A DNA stretch of 64,000 nucleotides from Streptomyces tuirus. GTDB lineage: Bacteria > Actinomycetota > Actinomycetes > Streptomycetales > Streptomycetaceae. Shown one piece after another: positions 20,055 to 27,196 of the stretch; the first letter of the stretch is position 1, and each line of letters begins with the position of its first letter. The stretch is taken from NCBI GenBank assembly GCA_018195615.1, contig JAGTPG010000002.1, forward strand, positions 4,395,501 to 4,459,500. The letters run 5' to 3'. The notes under the pieces are model-generated. The model was not told where the DNA came from, did no database searches, and saw nothing but the letters and a program-made list of their open reading frames with translations. The translations under genes were made by a program, and so were the position numbers.

Positions 20055-21343
20055 GGAAGGACCTCCGGGGCGGGAAGCGTTTCGTACGCGTTCGATTCGG
20101 GGGATTGAGGGGTGGACCGCCCGGCCTCCTCGTCGAGGCCCGCGCCTGACGCGCGTTCTTCTCGGGCGGGCTGCTGATGTGCGCGGTCGCGGGCCGCACC
20201 GGCCTCCGGCAGCCGCAGGGTGAAGGTGGAGCCCTGGCCTTCGGCGCTCCACACCGTGACCTCCCCGCCGTGCGAGGCGGCCACGTGCTTCACGATCGCC
20301 AGCCCCAGTCCCGTACCGCCGGTGGCGCGGGAGCGGGCCGGGTCGACGCGGTAGAAGCGCTCGAAGATGCGCTCCTTGTCCTTGTCGGAGATGCCGATGC
20401 CCTGGTCGGTGACGGCGATCTCGATCTGTTCCCCGCCGGGCGCGTTCACCTTGCGGGCCGCTATGCCGACGCGGGTGCGGGCGGGCGAGTAGTTGACCGC
20501 GTTCTCGACGAGGTTGCCGAGGGCGGCGGCGAGCTGGCCGCGGTTGCCCCACACGTGCAGGTCGGCGGTGCCGCCCGCGGCCATGGTGATCTCTTTGGTG
20601 CCGGCCTGGTGCCGGCAGCGGTCGATGGCCTCGGCGACCAGTTCGTCGACGCGGACCGGCTCGGCGTCCTCCAGCGGGTCGTCGTTCTGCACCCGCGAGA
20701 GGTCGATGAGCTCCTGCACCAGGCTGGTCAGCCGGGTCGCCTCGATCTGCATGCGCCCGGCGAACCGCTCCACGGCCTCGGGGTCGTCGGAGGCGTCCAT
20801 GACGGCCTCGGACAGCAGGGAGAGGGCGCCGACCGGCGTCTTCAGTTCATGGCTCACATTGGCGACGAAGTCGCGCCGGACCGCCTCGATGCGCCGGGCC
20901 TCGGTCAGGTCCTCGACGAGCAGCAGCACCAGCCGGGAGCCGAGCGGCGCGACCCGCGCGGAGACGGCCAGGGCCTCCCCGCGTCCGGTGCCGCGCCGTG
21001 GCAGGTCCAGCTCTACCTGGCGTATCTCCCCGTCGCGCCTGGTGTCCCGGGCCATCCGCAGCATCGGCTCGACGGCGAGCTTGCCGCCGCGGACCAGGCC
21101 GAGGGCGTACGCGGCCGAGCTGGCCTTGACCACCCCGTCCGCCTCGTCGAGCACGACGGCGGAGGACCTGAGGACCGACAGGACGGTGTCCACGCCCGGT
21201 GGCAGCACCGGGTCCGTGTGCAGGGAGGTACGCGTGGGGCGCTTCTGCTCGCGCTCACTCCAGCGGAACGCCAGCATGGCGATGACGCCGGTGAGCACCC
21301 CGGCGATCGCTGCCGCTGCGGCGACCGCCGCGTTCACGTCCAT
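20051..21343 (-). CDS. phoR: PhoR, phosphate sensor histidine kinase
   Basis: The protein has 430 residues. One N-terminal membrane segment (residues 5-25) precedes a PAS-like linker, then HisKA with the phosphorylated His in VANVSHELKTPVGALSLL, and the HATPase boxes NLVENAVNYSP, DQGIGISDKDKERIFERFYR and TGGTGLGLAIVKHVA. It autophosphorylates when phosphate is low and passes phosphate to PhoP. It is the first gene of the phoR-phoP operon; the PHO box upstream indicates autoregulation. The hydrophilic tail after the ATPase domain is about 45 residues long. Confidence 0.94.
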   Translation of the reverse strand: MDVNAAVAAAAAIAGVLTGVIAMLAFRWSEREQKRPTRTSLHTDPVLPPGVDTVLSVLRSSAVVLDEADGVVKASSAAYALGLVRGGKLAVEPMLRMARDTRRDGEIRQVELDLPRRGTGRGEALAVSARVAPLGSRLVLLLVEDLTEARRIEAVRRDFVANVSHELKTPVGALSLLSEAVMDASDDPEAVERFAGRMQIEATRLTSLVQELIDLSRVQNDDPLEDAEPVRVDELVAEAIDRCRHQAGTKEITMAAGGTADLHVWGNRGQLAAALGNLVENAVNYSPARTRVGIAARKVNAPGGEQIEIAVTDQGIGISDKDKERIFERFYRVDPARSRATGGTGLGLAIVKHVAASHGGEVTVWSAEGQGSTFTLRLPEAGAARDRAHQQPAREERASGAGLDEEAGRSTPQSPESNAYETLPAPEVLP

Positions 21344-21416
21344 GCACCCAGGTTAGGCATGGGTCGGGCACCGGCCACAGCCATCGGACTGCGAGCTCGA
21401 ACACTCGTCGCCCAGA

Positions 21417-21449
21417 GTTCACCTTGGAGCCAGTACCGGTTCATTTGGG
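21417..21449. promoter_or_regulatory. PHO box (PhoP direct repeats) between phoR and phoU
   Basis: Two 11-bp units, gttcaccttgg (21417) and gttcatttggg (21439), match the PhoP direct-repeat consensus GTTCACC-type. They lie exactly 22 bp apart, with a degenerate third unit (agccagtaccg) between them. It sits 74 bp upstream of phoR and 183 bp upstream of phoU, and should let PhoP control both directions. Confidence 0.85.
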
Positions 21450-21631
21450 ATGCCGGAAACGGACGCGTACAGGGCGGATCGTGGGAGCGTGGGGTTCGGA
21501 CCGTTGGTGATAAGACGGTCGTACCGCTGGTTCTACGGTGGGCGTGCTGCTTGTTCGGTGGGCGTGCTGCCGGCCGTCCGGCGGGCCCCGGCCCTTGAAC
21601 CCCCGACTTGAACGCACGAGAGGGAAACCTG

Positions 21632-22333
21632 ATGCGGGACGCGTACCACGAGGAACTGGACTCGATCAGCGACAGTCTGGTGGAAATGGCCCGGCTGGTC
21701 GGGTCGGCGATCGGACGCGCCACGACCGCCATCCTCGACTCCGACCTGAAGCTGGCCGAGAACGTCATCGAGGCCGACCAGAGGGTCGACGAACTCCAGC
21801 ACGACCTGGAGGCCCGGGCCATAGCCCTGCTGGCGCGGCAGCAGCCGGTGGCGACGGACCTGCGGATCGTCGTCACGTCGCTGCGCATGTCGGCCGACCT
21901 GGAGCGCTCCGGCGACCTCGCCCAGCACGTGGCGAAGCTCGCGCGCCTGCGCTACCCGGAGCGCGCCGTCCCGAGCGATCTGCACGCCACCATCCTGGAG
22001 ATGGGCCAGCTCGCCCAGCGCCTGATGGCCAAGGCCGCCGAGGTGATCATCACCAAGGACGTCGACCTGGCGCTCCAGCTGGAGCAGGACGACGACGAGA
22101 TGGACCTGCTGCACCGCACCCTCTTCCGGCACCTGATGGACGACCGCTGGAAGCACGGCATCGAGACGGCCGTGGACGTCACGCTGCTGGGCCGCTACTA
22201 CGAGCGGTTCGCCGACCACGCGGTGTCGGTCGCCAAGCGGGTGGTGTACCTGGTGACGGGCGAGCACGCGGACGAGCTCCAGACGGACGCGCAGCCGGAG
22301 ATCCAGGCGGTGACGGGGACGGAGAGCGCCTGA
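21632..22333 (+). CDS. phoU: PhoU, phosphate signalling protein
   Basis: The protein has 233 residues in two related three-helix bundles. The first holds EADQRVDELQHDLEARAIALLARQQP and the second VDLALQLEQDDDEMDLLHRTLF; both carry the metal-cluster E/DxxxD pattern of PhoU. ATG 21632 follows gagaggg. PhoU normally links the Pst transporter to PhoR and dampens the phosphate response. It is divergent from phoR across a PHO box. Its stop codon lies in the first copy of a 31-bp triple repeat. Confidence 0.93.
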   Translation: MRDAYHEELDSISDSLVEMARLVGSAIGRATTAILDSDLKLAENVIEADQRVDELQHDLEARAIALLARQQPVATDLRIVVTSLRMSADLERSGDLAQHVAKLARLRYPERAVPSDLHATILEMGQLAQRLMAKAAEVIITKDVDLALQLEQDDDEMDLLHRTLFRHLMDDRWKHGIETAVDVTLLGRYYERFADHAVSVAKRVVYLVTGEHADELQTDAQPEIQAVTGTESA

Positions 22334-22424
22334 ACGGGCCAGGTGGGATGCGGCCGGGCGCGGAACGGGCCAGGTGGGATGCGGCCAGGCGCGGAACGGG
22401 CCAGGTGGGATGCGGCCGGGGCGC
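22332..22424 (+). repeat. Three tandem copies of a 31-bp unit after phoU
   Basis: Units begin at 22332, 22363 and 22394 with gaacgggccaggtgggatgc and continue ggccgggcgcg. Copies differ at one or two bases. The first includes the last two bases of the phoU stop. Confidence 0.9.
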
Positions 22425-22505
22425 GCGGGCGCCTCAGTGCGCCGTTGATGCGCCCAGCCGAACGGGCGTCCAATGGGCACAGGCACCAGCCCCGAGGAGG
22501 GACCC

Positions 22506-22661
22506 ATGGCCGAATCCCCCAGCACCATGCCCGACCCCACGCGGCAGAGCGAGACCGAGCAGCCCGCCGAGATCAGGAACCTGCCCCTCGTCGCCGCGTG
22601 CGGCTGCGGCTCCGGCTGCGGCTGCGGGTGCCAGTCGGGCAGCCCCTGCCAGTGCGGCTGA
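22506..22661 (+). CDS. Cysteine-rich small protein, possible metal-binding peptide
   Basis: This 51-residue peptide follows a strong gaggaggg RBS and ATG 22506. The first 30 residues are hydrophilic; the last 21 are a knot of seven cysteines (CGCGSGCGCGC then CQCG) spaced by glycine, serine and glutamine. There is no signal peptide. The composition resembles a metallothionein-like metal chelator, and the next gene encodes an ortholog of a nickel-binding protein, so metal handling is a reasonable inference. It is not a family I can name. A hairpin follows it. Confidence 0.7.
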   Translation: MAESPSTMPDPTRQSETEQPAEIRNLPLVAACGCGSGCGCGCQSGSPCQCG

Positions 22662-22683
22662 CGCCGGCACACGCCTATGACCT

Positions 22684-22723
22684 GCCGTAGGGCTCCGGTG
22701 GTTCGCCGCCGGGGCCCTACGGC
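22684..22723 (+). terminator. Hairpin after the Cys-rich gene
   Basis: Arms gccgtaggg and ccctacggc pair around an inner ctccgg/ccgggg stretch. It begins 23 bp after the stop and lacks a T-run, as is common in Streptomyces. Confidence 0.65.
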
Positions 22724-22807
22724 GTTGTGGTCGCGTCCTCGCCCGCGCGGGCGGACCATGGAAGGTACGGCAGGCATGCAGCGCCGTACCGGGAAGGAGG
22801 CGCGGCC

Positions 22808-23059
22808 ATGGCCAAGTTCATGGATGTCCACCACAGCATGAAGGGCATCACGGAGGAGCAACTGCGCGAGGCTCACAACGCGGACCTCGCCATAGAAGGG
22901 GACGAGCGGGTCCACTTCGAAAGGGCCTGGGCGGACCCGGAGTCCGGCCTCGTCTACTGCCTCTCGGAGGCCCCCTCGGCGGAGGCGGTCCAGCGCATCC
23001 ACGAACGCGCGGGGCACAAGGCGGACGAGATCCATCCGGTGCCGTTGACGGTGCAGTGA
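22808..23059 (+). CDS. Nickel-binding ferredoxin-like protein (SCO4226 family, DUF4242)
   Basis: This 83-residue protein begins MAKFMDVHHSMKGITEEQL and continues with HFERAWADPESGLVYCLSEA, closely matching S. coelicolor SCO4226 as I remember it, a DUF4242 protein of ferredoxin-like fold reported to bind nickel. The two histidines in DVHH and the cysteine in VYCLSEAPS are plausible ligands. ATG 22808 follows gggaaggagg. The gene lies in the same place relative to phoU as in S. coelicolor. Confidence 0.88.
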   Translation: MAKFMDVHHSMKGITEEQLREAHNADLAIEGDERVHFERAWADPESGLVYCLSEAPSAEAVQRIHERAGHKADEIHPVPLTVQ

Positions 23060-23073
23060 GAGGTGGTGCGGTC

Positions 23074-23187
23074 TCAGCCGCAGTATGAGGAGCGGCATTC
23101 CTCCCGAGTGAGCGCCATGACCTGAACCGGCTGCCCATGGGCCGGGACGATCGTGGTGCGGTCGAACTCCATGCCGGGCTCGGTCAT
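23074..23187 (-). CDS. Possible 37-residue peptide gene ending CRSSYCG
   Basis: From ATG 23187 the frame gives a 37-residue peptide (MTEPGMEFDRTTIVPAHG through LTREECRSSYCG) that starts 30 bp after the MFS stop and is on the same strand. It has two cysteines near its end and no signal peptide. There is no strong RBS immediately upstream (gagggg lies about 20 bp away). I do not recognise it; it could be a real short gene or chance. Confidence 0.4.
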   Translation of the reverse strand: MTEPGMEFDRTTIVPAHGQPVQVMALTREECRSSYCG

Positions 23188-23216
23188 GAGGCGCGTCGAG
23201 GAAAGACCCCTCAGCC

Positions 23217-24492
23217 TCACCCGGCACCCACCTCCGGCTGCGGCCGCACACCCGCCTCGTTCTCGATGACCGCCGCCCCCTTCTCCTCCGGCAGCCGCCG
23301 CATCAGCATCCCGTACCCCAGCCCGGCCACCGTCCCGACCACCGCGCACAGCCCCACAGCCACTCCGCCCCGAACCGGTCGATGACGAACCCGGACAGCA
23401 GAGGGGCGACGAGCGCCGCGACGGACCACGACATGGTGTACATGCCCTGGTAGCGCCCGCGGCCGTGCAGCGGGGACAGCCGGACGACGAGCCCGGTCTG
23501 CGTCGGCGCGCGATCTCCGCCAGCGTCCACACGCACACCGTGAGGGCGATGACACCGACCGACCCCGCGAACGCGGTCAGCCCGAACCCGTAGCCCGCGA
23601 GGACGGACGAGACGACGAGCAGCCGACGCGGATCCCGGTGCTCGATGAACCGCGTGACCGGGATCTGGAGTACGACGATCAGTACGCCGTTGACGGCGAT
23701 CGCCATGCCGTACTCGGCCGGCGAGAACCCGGCCTCGCCCATCGCCACCGGCAGCCCCACCGACCCCTGCTGGAAGACCAGCGCGACGAGGAAGGACAGC
23801 CCGACGACACTCATGAAGCGCCCGTCGCGCAGCACGGTGCCGAGGCCGACGGAGTCGTCCCGGACGGTCGTCGTCGCCGTCTCCGTGGGCTTGGACTCCG
23901 GCAGCTTCAGGAAGACGACGATCGCGCAGACCATCGTCATCCCCGCCTCGATCAGGAACCCGGCGCGATAGCTGACCTCGGCGATGAACCCGGCGGCCAT
24001 GGAGGAGATCGCGAAGCCGAGGTTGATGGCCCAGTAGTTGAGGGAGAAGGCGCGGATACGGTCCTGAGGCCGCACGATGTCCGCCATCATCGCCTGCACG
24101 GCCGGCCGGGACGCGTTGCTCGCCGCGCCGACGAGGAAGGCGACGCCGGCGATCGCGACCGGGTCGCGCACGAACCCGAGGAGCGCGACGGACACGGCGG
24201 TCGACGCCTGAGCGATCAGCAGTGTCGGCCGCCGGCCCAGCCGGTCCGTCATCACCCCGCCGCCCAGCGAGGAGATGACACCGCCGAGACCGTGCAGCGC
24301 GACGACCAGACCGGCGTAGGTGGCGGAGTAGCCGCGGTCGAGCGTCAGGTACAGCGCCATGAAGGTGGCGACGAAGGCGCCGAGCCGGTTGACGAGGGTG
24401 CTGGTCCACAGCCACCAGAAGTCTCGGGGCAGCCCCGAGACGGTCTCCCGGACGGCGCGTCCGGCGCGCACGGCGTACGGCATGGATGGCAT
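23217..24492 (-). CDS. MFS transporter (drug efflux type), two one-base frameshifts
   Basis: The repaired protein has 425 residues and about twelve membrane segments. The MFS motif GGGVMTDRLGRRPTLL lies near residues 68-83, following ALHGLGGVISSL. The first frame ends near 23515 after WTLAEI; it continues as APTQTGLVVRLSPLHGRG and then, after a G lost at 23352-23355, as LCAVVGTVAGLGYGML to the stop at 23217. The ATG at 24492 has ggggag five bases upstream. It probably exports a small molecule across the cytoplasmic membrane; the substrate is unknown. Confidence 0.8.
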
Positions 24493-24645
24493 GGACTCCC
24501 CGAGGAGCGGCGTAAGCGGCGCAGGCAGTAGGCGCACATTACGATTCCGCGCTTGTCGGGGACCACTCAATTAACAGAACCCGTCAAACGTCCGCCTGCC
24601 GGGCAGCCACGCGAACGGGCGAATGCGTGGATTACGCTCTGGGGC

Positions 24646-25407
24646 ATGGCCGACGCACCGTACAAGCTGATCCTCCTCCGCCACGGCGAGAGCGAGTGGA
24701 ACGCGAAGAACCTGTTCACCGGCTGGGTGGACGTGAACCTGAACGAGAAGGGCGAGAAGGAGGCAGTCCGCGGTGGCGAGCTCCTGAAGGACGCCGATCT
24801 CCTCCCCGACGTGGTCCACACGTCCCTCCAGAAGCGCGCGATCCGCACGGCCCAGCTGGCCCTCGAGGCCGCGGACCGCCACTGGATCCCGGTCCACCGT
24901 TCCTGGCGTCTGAACGAGCGCCACTACGGCGCCCTCCAGGGCAAGGACAAGGCCCAGACACTCGCCGAGTTCGGCGAGGAGCAGTTCATGCTGTGGCGCC
25001 GCTCGTACGACACCCCGCCGCCGCCGCTGGACGTCGACGCCGAGTACTCCCAGTTCTCCGACCCGCGCTACGCGACCCTCCCGCCGGAGCTGCGGCCGCA
25101 GACGGAGTGCCTGAAGGACGTCGTCGTCCGCATGCTCCCGTACTGGTTCGACGGCATCGTCCCGGACCTGCTGACGGGCAGGACGGTCCTGGTCGCGGCC
25201 CACGGCAACTCGCTGCGCGCCCTGGTCAAGCACCTGGACGGCATCTCCGACGCGGACATCGCGGGCCTCAACATCCCCACGGGCATCCCGCTGTCCTACG
25301 AACTCGACGCCGACTTCAAGCCACTCAACCCGGGCGGCACGTACCTGGACCCCGAGGCGGCCGCGGCGGCCATTGAGGCGGTCAAGAACCAGGGCAAGAA
25401 GAAGTAG
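24646..25407 (+). CDS. gpmA: 2,3-bisphosphoglycerate-dependent phosphoglycerate mutase
   Basis: This 253-residue glycolytic enzyme interconverts 3- and 2-phosphoglycerate. The phosphohistidine motif LLRHGESEWN places the catalytic His at residue 13; RRSYDTPPPPL and the second catalytic histidine in VAAHGNSLRALVKHL are present, as is the C-terminal lysine-rich tail (QGKKK). It is monocistronic, with a strong terminator 14 bp after its stop, and is uninterrupted. Confidence 0.95.
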   Translation: MADAPYKLILLRHGESEWNAKNLFTGWVDVNLNEKGEKEAVRGGELLKDADLLPDVVHTSLQKRAIRTAQLALEAADRHWIPVHRSWRLNERHYGALQGKDKAQTLAEFGEEQFMLWRRSYDTPPPPLDVDAEYSQFSDPRYATLPPELRPQTECLKDVVVRMLPYWFDGIVPDLLTGRTVLVAAHGNSLRALVKHLDGISDADIAGLNIPTGIPLSYELDADFKPLNPGGTYLDPEAAAAAIEAVKNQGKKK

Positions 25408-25420
25408 GCCAAGCTCAACA

Positions 25421-25452
25421 AAGCCCCCTGCTCGCGGATGAGCAGGGGGCTT
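25421..25452 (+). terminator. Terminator of gpmA
   Basis: A stem aagccccctgct / agcagggggctt around an 8-base loop, followed by cttgttgt. Confidence 0.9.
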
Positions 25453-25649
25453 CTTGTTGTGCCGGGGCCGGCGGTGGGACGTGGCGGTGTGTGACTTGTG
25501 AGGTCACTGTGACGCTTGTTGAAGCTCCAACGCTTCTTGAGTGGGGCTTGACGGCCTCCCTAAAAGTCACCATTCATGCGACTTGGTCCCTCGATGGCGC
25601 ACATGTCGTGTGCTGACCGGCCAAGAGCGAACACTCCCTTGGGGGAACC

Positions 25650-26576
25650 TTGACGAGACGTGCCATGGCGAGACGCGTACTGGCCCGGACAGTTGGCGTT
25701 GTCGCAGCAATGACGGTCGCGCTCACGGCCGCGCCCCTGGCGGGGCATGGCGCAGGCCTACAGCGCGGCGTCGGGAACGCTGAGCTTCGGTGGCGACCCG
25801 GGTGAGCCCATATCCGGCGGTCAGTCGTATGAGTACGCCGCTGGAGCGGTCCAGATGTTCGACGTCCAGGGCAGCAGTGACCAGAACAGTCTCACCGTCG
25901 CGGTGGACGCGGAGCAGGGGACGCTCTGGCGTCTCATCGTCGCCGCCCCGATGGTCAGAAGCTGACCGAGGGCACCACGTACACCGGTGCCACGCAATGG
26001 CCGGACGCCCAGCCGGAGGATCCGGAACTGGTGTTCAGCGGGATCGACAACGGAACCGAAAAGGGGTGCAACAGCAACTCCGGATCCTTCACGATCGAGC
26101 ACATCGCATTCGGCCCCTACGGCTACGTCCGCGAACTGGATGCCACGTTCGAGCAGTACTGCAACGGCTCGGCCCTTCCGCTGCGCGGTGCGGTTCACGC
26201 GGTCATGCCCGAACCCCCGGTCGAACTCGCCATGGGAATGAGTATCGACCCCGAGGGCACGGTGGACGTCCCGGACGGCCGGATCACCGTCGGCGGCACC
26301 GTGACGTGCAACAAGCCCGCGAGTGTGTCGGTCGTCGGCCAGATCTTCCAGATCCAGAAGAAGGCGACGCCGGGCGCGTCCTACCAGACAACCGTGGCCT
26401 GCACCCCGGGCGCGCCCGTCCCGTGGTCTGTCAGCCTCACCAGCCTGGAACCCGGTACCTCGTTCCAGCCCGGCACCGCGACGATGCGCAGCAGGGCCCG
26501 GGCGGATGACCGGGACTACCCGGCGACTGTCGACACCGGGCAGCAGGAGTCACAGGTCACGCTCTCCAAGTCCTGA
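25650..26576 (+). CDS. Secreted protein of unknown function, frameshifts near 25740 and 25950
   Basis: TTG 25650 (gggggaacc just upstream) or ATG 25665 opens a signal peptide (ARTVGVVAAMTVALTAAPLA). The mature region is SAASGTLSFGGDPGEPISGG in the next frame, then, after a base lost near 25950, DGQKLTEGTTYTGATQWPDA onward to 26576. The first junction needs two lost bases or one gained; the second, one lost. The repaired length is 309 residues. The C-terminal half (ITVGGTVTCNKPASVSVVG) looks like an Ig-type beta domain with paired cysteines. The protein is probably released or cell-wall-associated. No family recognised. Confidence 0.6.
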
Positions 26577-26637
26577 CCTGGCCGGCTCGACCGCAGGCGC
26601 CGTCCACAACCGGTGGACGGCGCCCGCTGGGCGTTGC

Positions 26638-26940
26638 TCAGGGCGTTTTCGTAGCGGACCGCTTCGCGCTCTTGCTCCTGCTGGTGCCCGTACGCGATGG
26701 CGCTGCCCGCGTCGGTGCGGTCGACCACGTGAACTCGATCTCCAGCTCGATCTCCCCACCACCGATCTCGACCTCTATCTCACTGCGAAGATCGTCGGGG
26801 ATCCGCAGGCTCAGCGTTCCGGGACTGAGTTCCAGTTCGGCTTCCCCACCTTCCCTCAGCGCGTCCGCGAGTGCCGTGAGGTGGTCAGCGGCCTCAGGGC
26901 GTGACAGTGAGCGCTTCTGCTCAAACTTGAGGTCCTTCAT
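26638..26940 (-). CDS. Amphi-Trp domain protein
   Basis: The protein has 100 residues. LKFEQKRSLSRPEAADHLTALADAL followed by beta strands (GEAELELSPGTLSLRIPDDL, then GGEIELEIEFTW) matches the small amphi-Trp domain family, named for its terminal amphipathic strand and Trp. A basic Ser/Thr/Lys tail follows. ATG 26940 is preceded by ggaaggcaccc. The function of the family is unknown; it is convergent with the secreted-protein gene. Confidence 0.8.
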   Translation of the reverse strand: MKDLKFEQKRSLSRPEAADHLTALADALREGGEAELELSPGTLSLRIPDDLRSEIEVEIGGGEIELEIEFTWSTAPTRAAPSRTGTSRSKSAKRSATKTP

Positions 26941-27052
26941 GGGTGCCTTCCGATGTGACGCAGAAGGTTGGACAAATACCATTCTGCCGCGACAAGCAGG
27001 ATCGGACATCCTCGTGTTCGGACGATCACTGACCGCTGCGGGGACTGGAGAA

Positions 27053-27101
27053 ATTGATCGTTCATCAATAGGCATGCGGGAGGGGGATTTCACCGCATGC
27101 C
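27053..27101. promoter_or_regulatory. Two adjacent inverted repeats upstream of the 864-residue protein gene
   Basis: The first is attgat / atcaat around cgttc (27053-27069). The second is ggcatgcgg / ccgcatgcc around 13 bases (27071-27101). They lie about 100-145 bp upstream of the ATG at 27197, in AT-richer DNA. The second could equally be a terminator stem; no T-run follows. Confidence 0.5.
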
Positions 27102-27196
27102 TACTCTTCGCCGAGGTGCGAGCGTAATCATTTCTTCCTAGACTCTCTTACAGAGGACGTCGAGCCGCATGCACTCTCTCCGTTCTGGAGGTACGC

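Noticed and set aside
22332..22424. CRISPR array
   Set aside because: Three 31-bp units are directly tandem with no spacers, and no cas genes lie nearby.
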